Shown: in pieces, positions 1 to 6,800 of the stretch | Layout of the letters: each line of letters begins with the position of its first letter | Numbering within the stretch: position 1 is the stretch's first letter | From: Ruminococcus sp. UBA4385 | Lineage (GTDB): Bacteria; Bacillota_A; Clostridia; Oscillospirales; Ruminococcaceae | Assembly (NCBI GenBank): GCA_002391065.1 | Contig: DGRP01000132.1 | Coordinates: forward strand, 1-10,414 | DNA length: 10,414 nt | Reading direction: 5' to 3' | The notes under the pieces: model-generated | What the model was told of the DNA's origin: nothing | Databases searched by the model: none | What the model saw: only the letters and a program-made list of their open reading frames with translations | Translations under genes and position numbers: made by a program

Positions 1-583
1 TTCCGCCGAACACGGCATAGAAAGCCACCTTGTCACGAACAGAAAGATCGGGATAGAATTTCGCTGCGTCAAGGTAGTCAAAATCACGGATATGCTGTAT
101 CAGCGAGAACCTGCCGAACAGTGGGTTGCCCTCCTCCAGCAGTTCCTTCATTACGGTGATGTACGAACCGCAGAGCACCAGTTTGACATTTTCGGGCAGC
201 CTGTCGATGACCGCCTGCATATAGGAATCGACCTCGTTCTTCTTTTTGGTCTGCTTGAGATAGGGGTATTCGTCGATGATAAGCAGTATCTTTTTGTCAA
301 GCGTTTTCAGGTAATCCATCATCTCGAAGAGAGAGCCGAAGCGGATATTCGGCAGACCAAGCCCTTCCGAAACACTCTGATAGATCAGCTCCAGATTGCC
401 CTCAAAGGTGCTTGTCACGCACATATGGTTGATGACGACACCTTCAAAGCTCTTTGCAGCTTCGCTCAAAAGCGTGGATTTTCCGACTCTGCGCTTGCCG
501 TAGACCAGCACCGCTGTTTTGCGTTTCCATGAGGAAAGCTCGGCATTTAACTGCCTGAGTTCTTTTTCTCTGCCGATAAACAT
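1..583 (-). CDS. ATP-binding protein, archaeal-type ATPase / DUF234-associated family (3' end beyond window)
   Basis: This minus-strand gene starts at ATG 583 and is still open at base 2, so only the first 194 residues are visible. It begins with the F-x-G-R-E-x-E-L signature (residues 2-9) typical of this P-loop ATPase family. Next come a Walker A motif, GKRRVGKST (29-37), a Walker B, ILLIIDEYPYL (99-109, with D104 and E105), and a sensor-like LVLCGS strand (135-140). The visible part is therefore a nucleotide-binding core. Family members usually run to about 450 residues with a C-terminal restriction-nuclease-like DUF234 domain, which would lie off the left edge and is not seen. The cellular role of the family is poorly defined; a link to defence or mobile elements is only inferred. 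No strong Shine-Dalgarno is visible (AGAAAAG about 10 nt upstream), but a consensus promoter lies just upstream. The start was chosen because it gives the conserved N-terminus and no in-frame ATG precedes it. Confidence 0.88.
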   Translation of the reverse strand, partial: MFIGREKELRQLNAELSSWKRKTAVLVYGKRRVGKSTLLSEAAKSFEGVVINHMCVTSTFEGNLELIYQSVSEGLGLPNIRFGSLFEMMDYLKTLDKKILLIIDEYPYLKQTKKKNEVDSYMQAVIDRLPENVKLVLCGSYITVMKELLEEGNPLFGRFSLIQHIRDFDYLDAAKFYPDLSVRDKVAFYAVFGG

Positions 584-638
584 AGCATCACATCTTTTCT
601 GAAAATATTTTCTCTGAATAATTTTTCAGTATGATGAT

Positions 639-667
639 ATTATATCACAATAAGCTGCCTATGTCAA
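639..667 (-). promoter_or_regulatory. Consensus sigma-A promoter of the ATPase gene
   Basis: On the minus strand TTGACA (667-662) and TATAAT (644-639) are separated by exactly 17 nt, a perfect vegetative promoter. The expected transcript start is near 632, about 50 nt before the ATPase ATG at 583. The -35 box begins only 6 nt beyond the end of the truncated AbrB-like ORF, so the ATPase probably has its own transcript. Confidence 0.85.
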
Positions 668-673
668 GTCTGT

Positions 674-856
674 TTATGTACCTCCGAGCCTTTCTCCCAG
701 CCTGACAAATGCGGACATAAACTCCATTTCGCTGTTTTGTGTCAATGCTGTCAGCAACGGGTCGCCTTCCCGTATTCTCATAGTGCGTCTTATCTCTTTA
801 GGTATAACGACCCTGCCGAGGTCGTCGATACGCCTGACAATTCCTGTTGCTTTCAT
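674..856 (-). pseudogene. Truncated AbrB/SpoVT-family transcription regulator
   Basis: This is a 60-residue ORF. Residues 1-34, from MKATGIVRRIDDLG through VVIPKEIRR to REGDPL, match the start of the AbrB/SpoVT swapped-hairpin DNA-binding domain very closely. A normal domain continues with two more strands (typically EIFTD..GEVILKKY). Here residues 35-60 are unrelated (TALTQNSEMEF...), and the ORF stops just before the promoter of the next gene. I found no frame in the next 100 bases that restores the missing strands, so a deletion or insertion is likelier than a simple frameshift. The start is well supported by GGAGG at 866-862, 5 nt from the ATG. Family members act as dimers on AT-rich promoter DNA. 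Without the second half of the fold, DNA binding is doubtful, though a short expressed protein that interferes with intact AbrB paralogues cannot be excluded. Confidence 0.72.
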
Positions 857-920
857 AATAGCCTCCGTGATTTTGATTTTGCAGGAGTAGTATGTGCAGT
901 TTTGGTATTTTTATTCACTT

Positions 921-934
921 AATTGTAAACAATT
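921..934. promoter_or_regulatory. 14-bp AT-rich palindrome between divergent genes (possible operator)
   Basis: AATTGT-AA-ACAATT forms an inverted repeat with 6-nt arms and a 2-nt centre. It lies between the AbrB-like ORF (start 856, minus) and the plus-strand promoter whose -35 begins at 950. The position suits a shared operator for the divergent units; the binding protein is unknown. Short AT-rich palindromes also occur by chance. Confidence 0.35.
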
Positions 935-949
935 GACACAAACGATTAA

Positions 950-978
950 TTGACAGCAGCCTATTCGGGTGGTATAAT
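950..978 (+). promoter_or_regulatory. Consensus sigma-A promoter of the 34-aa / 218-aa gene pair
   Basis: TTGACA (950-955) and TATAAT (973-978) are separated by 17 nt, matching the vegetative consensus at all twelve positions. Transcription should start near 985, leaving about 23 nt before the start codon of the small peptide at 1008. Confidence 0.88.
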
Positions 979-993
979 GGGGAAAAATATATA

Positions 994-1000
994 AGAAGGG
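994..1000 (+). promoter_or_regulatory. Ribosome binding site of the 34-aa small ORF
   Basis: AGAAGGG lies 7 nt upstream of ATG 1008. It sits on the short leader made from the 950-978 promoter, so the small ORF should be the first thing translated on this mRNA. Confidence 0.6.
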
Positions 1001-1007
1001 AATATAT

Positions 1008-1112
1008 ATGTATATAAAAAAGGGTCTTACTTATATATCATCGTATTCAATCAATTTAGTGTTGGCGTTATCGCTTTTTACAAATGTTTTGATCGTGGAG
1101 GAAAACAAATGA
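1008..1112 (+). CDS. 34-aa hydrophobic small protein, translationally coupled to the next gene
   Basis: I do not recognise this peptide. It starts MYIKKGLTYISSYS, followed by a hydrophobic run NLVLALSLFTNVLIV (about residues 16-30) and a charged end EENK. That pattern fits a single-pass membrane miniprotein or a leader peptide. Support for translation: an AGAAGGG site 7 nt upstream, a consensus promoter 30 nt upstream, and a TGA stop (1110-1112) that overlaps the ATG of the 218-residue gene (1109-1111) in an ATGA arrangement. The downstream gene's GGAGG (1097-1101) lies inside this ORF, so ribosomes finishing the peptide would restart directly. It is the only reading frame filling the leader. 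Whether the peptide acts itself or only couples translation cannot be told from sequence. Confidence 0.55.
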   Translation: MYIKKGLTYISSYSINLVLALSLFTNVLIVEENK

Positions 1113-1765
1113 AACGAATAATCTCTTTATTGATAATGCTACCCCTTCTCGTCTCAGTGCCAATATCTGTTTCAGCCGGAGTAACACTAGGTGAAATAGA
1201 CCTTAGCGTACACGATATTACGGATGAAGCTTGTTATATTGACCTTCTTATTGACCTGGATAAGACTGATGAACGATATGTCGAAAAGAACGAAGAGAAT
1301 ATGAAGCAGTTTGGATTTAATGCTGATAAGCTTTGTGCTTATAATGACAATGGATTTGTAAGTTTTTCCTGTCATGTTAGAAGAAATCTTACACGAACAG
1401 TTTTAAAAAAATCCAATTCACACGAATCAACAAATCATTTTACCTGTAAACTTGATGACATGAAAACATCTTTAGGCTGGGGAATAATAAACAGCGATTA
1501 TGAATTCAAGGTCATTGTTCTCGATGAAAGCGGTGAGATCTTACAGACATCAGATATATTTGATCTCAATGCTATGAAAAAGGACGAAGGATATATTGAG
1601 TATAATGTAAAAGCAAATACTGTTAAGATTGATCTGCCTAATAAAGGCTTGTCCTTTCCTATAGATGAAAAAGACATAGGTCTTTGGATGGCTATTGTTG
1701 CATTAGTCTTATTGGCAGGTGGAACAGGTTTTCTGATCATCTGGTATATCAGACACAGAACTTGA
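1109..1765 (+). CDS. Secreted, membrane-anchored protein of unknown function (218 aa)
   Basis: I recognise no family here. Residues 1-23 (MKRIISLLIMLPLLV...SVSA) form a clear Sec signal peptide with predicted cleavage after SVSA-23. Residues 24-188 form a mixed alpha/beta, mildly acidic extracytoplasmic domain with four cysteines (42, 76, 88, 113) that could form disulphides. Residues 191-211 are a hydrophobic span followed by the short basic tail RHRT. The protein is therefore expected to be anchored with its body outside the cell. The C-terminus resembles a sortase substrate in layout but has no LPXTG motif. The start is fixed by GGAGG at 1097-1101, 7 nt upstream, and by the ATGA overlap with the preceding small ORF. 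Codons are noticeably A/T-ending (AAA, GAA, ATA) compared with the 1,099-residue gene, so separate acquisition is possible. A terminator follows 11 nt after the stop. Confidence 0.82.
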   Translation: MKRIISLLIMLPLLVSVPISVSAGVTLGEIDLSVHDITDEACYIDLLIDLDKTDERYVEKNEENMKQFGFNADKLCAYNDNGFVSFSCHVRRNLTRTVLKKSNSHESTNHFTCKLDDMKTSLGWGIINSDYEFKVIVLDESGEILQTSDIFDLNAMKKDEGYIEYNVKANTVKIDLPNKGLSFPIDEKDIGLWMAIVALVLLAGGTGFLIIWYIRHRT

Positions 1766-1772
1766 ATATTAC

Positions 1773-1818
1773 CCAGCCCCGAATCTTGCAAATGAGCAGG
1801 ATTTGGGGCCGGTTTTTT
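1773..1818 (+). terminator. Rho-independent terminator after the 218-aa gene
   Basis: CCCCGAATCTTGC (1777-1789) pairs with GCAGGATTTGGGG (1796-1808) over 13 bp with two G-T wobbles, around a 6-nt AAATGA loop. Outer GC pairs extend the stem to 1773/1812. Six T residues follow (1813-1818). Confidence 0.88.
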
Positions 1819-1907
1819 CATCAGTTTTATTCTCGCCTGTCCATTATGCAACACTCCGTCGCAGAAACGTTGCTTAAGGGACATTTCACCGTTATATTGC
1901 CGATTGA

Positions 1908-1925
1908 AAAGTACGAACGCTTTTT
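1908..1925 (+). repeat. Orphan half of a terminator hairpin (copy 1)
   Basis: AAAGTACGAACGCTTTTT is identical over 18 nt to the right arm, with T-run, of the terminator at 9067-9103, but no matching left arm lies nearby. It sits 20 nt beyond the TraX stop codon in the otherwise empty 1819-1944 gap. Confidence 0.6.
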
Positions 1926-1944
1926 GATTCGGACAGTTCTTTTC

Positions 1945-2706
1945 TTATCCGATGCATAACTGACCGATGTAAATCACGATTAGGTGCAGAGGGTAGAATA
2001 TGTAGAAAAACCACTTTGAAAACCGAGGATATTTTCCTCGCTCGCCATTGTAAAATACCGCGGTGATAACATAACCCAGCTCCAGGAAGAACAGGCTCGC
2101 TGCAAAGTATTCCAGCCTGAGGACAGGCTCAAATGACATGAACGAAATAAGCAGATCAAGCACCATACAGGAGGTAAAGCTTATAAAACTGAGCAGCGGG
2201 CGATCCTTGAAATAGTAAAATGCTAGTATCGCAGGTATGCCGAATATCATCCACTGCGAGCTAAGCAAAAAGGTGACTGCATCTGCGGCAAGCACAAGCA
2301 CTATCTTTAGCGGCATCCTCAGACCGCTGCTGCATATCATTAGCGATACCACTCCGAGAAATAAAGTGAAAAACACATTAAGATAACTGAAAAACTCTGA
2401 TGTCAAAAGCGTCCCGTTTGCGGTAAGGCTGAATGGTATCTGCGTTATTGCGGCAAATATCAGTATCCGCTCTGCATACTTTTTCGGAGAATGTGTATAC
2501 CTGAAGCCCTCAGCTATGAAAAAGAAAAATATCGGCGGAGCGATAAGTGACATCTGAGTCAGTAAAAACAGCAGAAGCGAATCATTGGGAATTGTTTTTC
2601 CCTCCCACACAAAGCCTGTAAAATGACCTATCGCCATAGGGATAACTGCGATATATTTTATCATATCCCGGTCAATACATTTCAAACCAATACGTTTTTC
2701 TTTCAT
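1945..2706 (-). CDS. TraX family membrane protein
   Basis: This 253-residue polytopic membrane protein has about eight to ten hydrophobic spans. Family landmarks are visible: an early His in a membrane span (AIGHFTG, H28), the FFFIAEGFRYTHSPKKY block (61-77), IFAAITQIPF (83-92), YLNVFFTLFLG (108-118), and the C-terminal KWFFYIFYPLHL (231-242). TraX was named for the F-plasmid protein that N-acetylates pilin. Chromosomal Firmicute members like this one are usually far from conjugation genes, and none are seen here, so its substrate is unknown; acyl transfer to a surface component is an inference from the family. AGAGG at 2717-2713 lies 6 nt before the ATG, and a consensus promoter lies upstream. 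It is a single-gene unit, convergent with the 218-residue gene. Confidence 0.9.
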   Translation of the reverse strand: MKEKRIGLKCIDRDMIKYIAVIPMAIGHFTGFVWEGKTIPNDSLLLFLLTQMSLIAPPIFFFFIAEGFRYTHSPKKYAERILIFAAITQIPFSLTANGTLLTSEFFSYLNVFFTLFLGVVSLMICSSGLRMPLKIVLVLAADAVTFLLSSQWMIFGIPAILAFYYFKDRPLLSFISFTSCMVLDLLISFMSFEPVLRLEYFAASLFFLELGYVITAVFYNGERGKYPRFSKWFFYIFYPLHLIVIYIGQLCIG

Positions 2707-2740
2707 ACGGTACCTCTGTATTCTGAATATTTCAGTAACA

Positions 2741-2769
2741 ATTATATCAGATCATCATCACACTGTCAA
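2741..2769 (-). promoter_or_regulatory. Consensus sigma-A promoter of the TraX-family gene
   Basis: On the minus strand TTGACA (2769-2764) and TATAAT (2746-2741) are separated by 17 nt, a perfect match. The transcript should start near 2734, leaving a leader of about 28 nt before the ATG at 2706. Confidence 0.87.
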
Positions 2770-2838
2770 TAGAGACACTGCAATGCAAAACGTCAGAGTT
2801 TTGTCCTGCATGAAAAGCAGCTCGCCCGGGTGAATGAA

Positions 2839-2855
2839 TTTTTTTATTTTTTTTT
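2839..2855 (+). other. Poly(T) tract upstream of the 1,099-aa gene
   Basis: An almost unbroken T run with one A interrupts the gap between the divergent TraX gene and the large gene. It could be an UP-like or bent element for the plus-strand promoter. No consensus plus-strand promoter was found: the TATAAT at 2911-2916 lies too close to the ribosome site to leave a leader, and no -35 box is well placed for it. A terminator role is unlikely because only weak hairpins precede it. Confidence 0.3.
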
Positions 2856-2921
2856 GCAACCTATCAGCATCATCACGGGTATTATTTACAGAAAGACACA
2901 AAACACAAACTATAATAATTT

Positions 2922-2930
2922 GAGGTGATC
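2922..2930 (+). promoter_or_regulatory. Extended Shine-Dalgarno fixing the start of the large gene
   Basis: GAGGTGATC matches nine consecutive bases of the canonical anti-Shine-Dalgarno complement (AGGAGGTGATC). The next start is ATG 2934. The in-frame GTG at 2925 lies inside this site, so it is not the start. Confidence 0.85.
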
Positions 2931-2933
2931 ACA

Positions 2934-5900
2934 ATGCCACTGAATTATGCACAATTCGCTGAAAAGGCGAGAAACGGACAGGGTTATACTCAAGAGGAAA
3001 AAGATTTTATAAGCGAGTTTACACCCAAGCTCAGGGCTGTTGCCAACAGACTTTCAAATGCTGTCATCGCTGAGGAAGGTCAGCGTGAGCTTGCTCAGCA
3101 GATGAGCCTGACTGCCGAGTTCATCAATAACACCACTGTTATCAGTGAAGAAAACGCTGCACAGGGTCTCAGCGTTGACTGGGAGGAAAATGTCGATGCA
3201 TTAAATGCTATGGCTGAGACATTGGCTGATCCTGACAAGATGAGCATGGTCATGAGTGAAGCCGACGGCGACGAAGGCTTAAATGCTGAGGATCTTCAAA
3301 GATTCCTGAGCATCACCAAGTACAAGATGGAATTTGATTATAACATTCCACAGGTTCTGGAAGAGGAAGCTGACAGACAGCGGGAGGAAGAGCTTATCCG
3401 TCAGATGAGGGAGCGTAATGCTCAGCTGGAGCATGAGATGGACGAAATCAGAGCCCAGCGTGAGGCTGACGAGCAGGCTGAGTTTGACGAGATCGAAAGA
3501 CAGTATGAAGAGCTCAACCGTAACGGTCTGAGAGAAGAGCAGATGCCTGTTGAGCAGCAGGCAGGCGGTCAGCAGGGCAACCCCATTCTCCCCGGCACAT
3601 ATCCTCACTGGAAATTCAAGATGGAGCATAACACTGCTATCACCCCTGAGGATAAGGCTGTGCTGCAGAGAGTGGCTGAACAGAGCAAATTGCTGGCTGA
3701 CAGACTGGCCAAGAACGGCGAAAAAGAGCTGGGCATTGCTCTCCGTAACGCTATGCGTGCGGCAAACGACATGGCCTCTGATGATTATGTGTCCGATATG
3801 GACATGGTGGAGGACGAAGAGGCTGCATATCAGGACGATCGTGATAAGGTACGGGCTGTTACTGACCACTTTGGCAACAACCGTAAGATGAATGCTCTCA
3901 ATAACGCACTGGCTCCCGATGAAGACGGCGATGTTATCATGGAGAAGAAAGACTTCATTCGCTGGATGGACATTATCCAGAATGTGCTGGGTATTGATAT
4001 CGACCTGTTAAGGAACAAACCTCTGATGGAGAACGCTCTGGGTATGGAGATAGATACCTCCAACCTCTTCCCGGGAAACCGGTTTGAGCGAGTTGACGGT
4101 GAGGCAGGCGAATTAGGCTCCAATGATACGAACTACCGTTTAAATATGCGTTCTGAAGCCAATAGAATGCCTTATCTGGTGAATACCTATGGTGCAAACG
4201 GCAAGATCCCGGGCAGTGATACTGATGATCGTCAGTTCAAGCAGGAGTATGCTGATATATACAACAGCATCACCCTGACAGCTCCCGCAAGCCTGGGCGA
4301 GCACGGCAACACTGTACTTATGCTCACATCTCTGGGCGCACTTTTCGACAGAGAGAGAAACCAGCTGGATAAAAGCTACACCACCTCCAACAAAACAGGT
4401 ACTACTTCATTCTATGACTTCAACACCACCTTCTTCTTTGAGAATATCCCGCAGGGTGATAACAGAAAAAGAGGATACTCCGAAATGATGGCAAGCTCCA
4501 GACAGAGAGCTCACGACGCACTGGAGAAGTATGATGAGGATCCTGCTGAGGTCAAGGCTTGTGTGCAGAATCTGTTCAAGTACACCAAGGAAAACCTGAT
4601 GCACATAGATGCCAAGGGCCTTCAGAGTTTTTCTAACCCTAACAGAGAAGTATTCGGTATGCTCGCTGAGGTCATTGACGATCCTAAGCTGAGTAAGAAG
4701 TTCGGTGTTGACGAGATACTTACGGAGAACGATAAGATACAGATACGTGCAAACAAGGCAATTGTCGACGCAGCCACCAAGTTTAATGATAGTGCTGCAA
4801 GACTGACCACCCCAGAGGATCTTGCCAAGATCGAGGAGGCAGGCCACGCTGTTAAGGAACAGTATGTAAAGAACGCTATAATCAATTCAGGCATCATGAA
4901 CTCCTTCCCCGATAATTATGAGACCGGTATGGAGATCAAAAGGAAAATGAACTCCAAGCTCAACAAGTATTCCAAATATCTGGGCGGCAGAACTGATGAT
5001 GACGCAGAGCAGTATCTCAAGCAGAAAGCCTACAAAGAAGACAATCACGGCAACACTAGCCGCACACCTTACTACAGATCGGCCTACGGCATTAATCAGG
5101 ATCTGATCCAGTACGCCTACGCTACCGAGAATGTCACAGCTGAAAAGGTGGCTCTGGGCGAAGTCGGCGGAGTGCAGAATATCAAGAACGAGTTCGCAGG
5201 CAAGATCGAGAATATGAAGATCTACAAGGACATGATGGCTTGCAAGGATCCTGTGGAGATGAGAAGGCTCACCGGGCAGCTGGAGGACAAGAGGCTGGGT
5301 GATCTGGGAGTTCACGTTGATCCTGACAAGAAGACCGAGTTCATGAAGAACACAGTGAAGATCAACGCACTGTACAAGGAGTACGACAATGATCTTGAAG
5401 ACGCATTCAGCACAGTTGTCACACTTGAAGCTCTGGATGAGGCAGAGAGTGAGCTGAATTCTTCCAGAATAGGTCATAAAAACTCCGATGAATACAACAG
5501 GCTGAAGGAGAAGATGAATGAGCTGAGGATCATGTGCGAAAATGCTGAGGATCCTATGGCAATGGCAAGGAGCCGGGAGTATAAGAATAAGCTGCTGGAG
5601 GTTTATCAGGCAAGCGTTGACTATCAGGACAAGAACAGGGATAAGCACGGCATCGCTTACGATGATGATGTTACAGTACCTGACAGCAGACTGGGCGGTC
5701 CGCGTTACAGAGGTGCAAAGATCATGAAGAAATTCGTTGAGACGCACCACTATGTAGCTGAAGACGTTGCACAGAAGAAAGCCCTGAGAGCTGAGAAGGA
5801 AGCACAGTTCCAGTCATCTGTAGCCGGTATCAGAAGCGTTATGAACGGCAATGACTTCAGGAATATGTCACAGCAGGAGAAGATAAACGCTCTGGCACCC

Positions 5901-6233
5901 CACATTCTGAACATTATGACTGTTGATCTGTTCAGCACCGACCTTGCCAAGGAAAACGTTGCAGGCAAGAAGAGACTCACCGCTGAGGAGTTCAGGAACA
6001 GCCTGCCCATGGCAGTAAAGGGACTGGAAAACAGACGTGAGATCAAGGCCTTATTCAATGACAAGGGCATGAACGCCGAGAAGCTGGCTCAGCTGGCTTG
6101 TGCAAAGCATGGCAGGGGCTTGATGAGCGAGGTTGCAAAGGCAGAGGTAAAGCTCAAAGCAGCAGCACCTCAGGCAAACAATCACCCCAGAAGAGCACCT
6201 CAGGCACAGAACCACGGACCCAACCGCCGCTAA
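2934..6233 (+). CDS. Large charged cytoplasmic protein of unknown function with duplicated N-terminal EF-hand-like domain (1,099 aa)
   Basis: I do not recognise this protein. It has no signal peptide and no membrane span, so it is expected in the cytoplasm unless exported by a dedicated route. Residues ~8-135 and ~225-355 look like two copies of one helical domain: YTQEEKDFISEFTPKLRAVA (18-37) aligns with ITPEDKAVLQRVAEQSKLLA (236-255), and both copies end in an acidic loop then a helix. The loops, EADGDEGLNAED (109-120) and DEDGDVIMEKKD (329-340), have acidic residues at positions 1, 3, 5 and 12 and a hydrophobic at 8, like degenerate EF-hands. Between the copies, 141-204 is a Glu/Arg-rich coiled coil, then a Gln/Gly linker. 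Residues 360-1065 are alpha-helical, polar and unassigned. The tail (~1068-1099) is basic, with a doubled APQA-x-NH-x-P motif. Codons favour CTG, AAG, GAG and AAC; with the perfect ribosome site this suggests high expression. A structural or scaffold role is a guess only. Confidence 0.85.
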   Translation: MPLNYAQFAEKARNGQGYTQEEKDFISEFTPKLRAVANRLSNAVIAEEGQRELAQQMSLTAEFINNTTVISEENAAQGLSVDWEENVDALNAMAETLADPDKMSMVMSEADGDEGLNAEDLQRFLSITKYKMEFDYNIPQVLEEEADRQREEELIRQMRERNAQLEHEMDEIRAQREADEQAEFDEIERQYEELNRNGLREEQMPVEQQAGGQQGNPILPGTYPHWKFKMEHNTAITPEDKAVLQRVAEQSKLLADRLAKNGEKELGIALRNAMRAANDMASDDYVSDMDMVEDEEAAYQDDRDKVRAVTDHFGNNRKMNALNNALAPDEDGDVIMEKKDFIRWMDIIQNVLGIDIDLLRNKPLMENALGMEIDTSNLFPGNRFERVDGEAGELGSNDTNYRLNMRSEANRMPYLVNTYGANGKIPGSDTDDRQFKQEYADIYNSITLTAPASLGEHGNTVLMLTSLGALFDRERNQLDKSYTTSNKTGTTSFYDFNTTFFFENIPQGDNRKRGYSEMMASSRQRAHDALEKYDEDPAEVKACVQNLFKYTKENLMHIDAKGLQSFSNPNREVFGMLAEVIDDPKLSKKFGVDEILTENDKIQIRANKAIVDAATKFNDSAARLTTPEDLAKIEEAGHAVKEQYVKNAIINSGIMNSFPDNYETGMEIKRKMNSKLNKYSKYLGGRTDDDAEQYLKQKAYKEDNHGNTSRTPYYRSAYGINQDLIQYAYATENVTAEKVALGEVGGVQNIKNEFAGKIENMKIYKDMMACKDPVEMRRLTGQLEDKRLGDLGVHVDPDKKTEFMKNTVKINALYKEYDNDLEDAFSTVVTLEALDEAESELNSSRIGHKNSDEYNRLKEKMNELRIMCENAEDPMAMARSREYKNKLLEVYQASVDYQDKNRDKHGIAYDDDVTVPDSRLGGPRYRGAKIMKKFVETHHYVAEDVAQKKALRAEKEAQFQSSVAGIRSVMNGNDFRNMSQQEKINALAPHILNIMTVDLFSTDLAKENVAGKKRLTAEEFRNSLPMAVKGLENRREIKALFNDKGMNAEKLAQLACAKHGRGLMSEVAKAEVKLKAAAPQANNHPRRAPQAQNHGPNRR

Positions 6234-6235
6234 GC

Positions 6236-6257
6236 CTTACCTTCCCGGTGAGGTAAG
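6236..6257 (+). terminator. Small hairpin after the 1,099-aa gene
   Basis: CTTACCT (6236-6242) pairs with AGGTAAG (6251-6257) around an 8-nt loop, just past the stop codon. No T-run follows, so it may protect the mRNA end or act together with the next hairpin. Confidence 0.4.
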
Positions 6258-6271
6258 CAGGGGATATAAAT

Positions 6272-6305
6272 AAATGGAGCTTGTTTCAATGAACAAGCTC
6301 CATTT
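6272..6305. terminator. Perfect 14-bp hairpin, probable bidirectional terminator
   Basis: AAATGGAGCTTGTT (6272-6285) and AACAAGCTCCATTT (6292-6305) form a perfect 14-bp stem with a 6-nt TCAATG loop. It sits between two convergent units, the 1,099-aa gene (plus) and the ABC remnant (minus). The flanking T content is modest on both strands (TTTCG on plus, TTTATTTATA on minus), so termination is likely but not textbook. Confidence 0.65.
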
Positions 6306-6341
6306 CGCTGTTATGTGCTATTATATTTTCCGGCCTCTGTA

Positions 6342-6800
6342 TCACAGTCTCCACGAAGCTGCTTCACGTCTGCTCTCCACAAAGCTTCGGTAGATGCCGT
6401 CCTCCTGCATTAGGTCTTCGTGAGTTCCTCTCTCGGCTATTTTTCCGTTGTCGATAACAAATATCTGGTCAGCACCCCTGACAGTTTTTAGCCTGTGTGC
6501 TATCATTATGATAGTTTTCTCTCTTGTGAGTGCGTTTATCGCATTCATAAGGTCGGCTTCGTTCTCAGGGTCAACATTTGCAGTTGCCTCATCGAGGACT
6601 ATTATCGGCGAGTCCTTCATTATTGCTCTTGCGATAGAAATACGCTGCTTCTCACCGCCCGAAAGAGAAGCTCCGCCCTCGCCTATGACTGTATCATACC
6701 CGTCGGGAAGTGCCATTATGAAATCATGGCAGCAAGCCTTCTTTGCAGCCTCTATCACCTTTTCCATAGGTGCATCGGGCTGACCGAAGCAGATACTCCT
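6342..6800 (-). pseudogene. C-terminal remnant of an ABC exporter ATPase (heterodimeric type)
   Basis: Only the second half of the nucleotide-binding domain survives. It begins at about FGQPDAP (codons near 6788) and continues through the helical subdomain (AAKKACCHDFI), the signature LSGGEKQRISIARA (from 6665), Walker B IIVLDEATANVDPE (D and E codons near 6593-6588), the H-loop IMIAHRL (His near 6497), and a normal C-terminus ending SWRL. The membrane domain, Walker A and Q-loop are absent. The in-frame residues just upstream are not ABC-like and are the AraC coding sequence read out of frame. Such a fragment cannot bind ATP or transport. The closest-looking full-length proteins, as I recall the family, are the paired ABC exporters of the siderophore type that follow AraC regulators in Clostridia; that identification is from memory. 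The hairpin at 6272-6305 would end its transcript. Confidence 0.88.

Noticed and set aside
92..532. 146-codon plus-strand ORF overlapping the ATPase gene
   Set aside because: It lies opposite a minus-strand frame with clear Walker A and B motifs and has no ribosome site or recognisable protein features, so it is a shadow.
1684..1959. 91-codon plus-strand ORF across the end of the 218-aa gene and its terminator
   Set aside because: It reads through a strong terminator hairpin, has no ribosome site and shows no protein-like pattern.
2911..2916. TATAAT as the -10 box for the 1,099-residue gene
   Set aside because: A transcript from it would start at or within the ribosome site, and the nearest -35-like TTTACA is 20 nt away. 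It remains possible but weak.
4887..5750. 287-codon minus-strand ORF, and several other long antisense ORFs, within the 1,099-residue gene
   Set aside because: The sense gene's strong codon bias keeps antisense frames open. Their products are Leu/Val/Ile/Cys-rich low-sense sequences without domains or ribosome sites.
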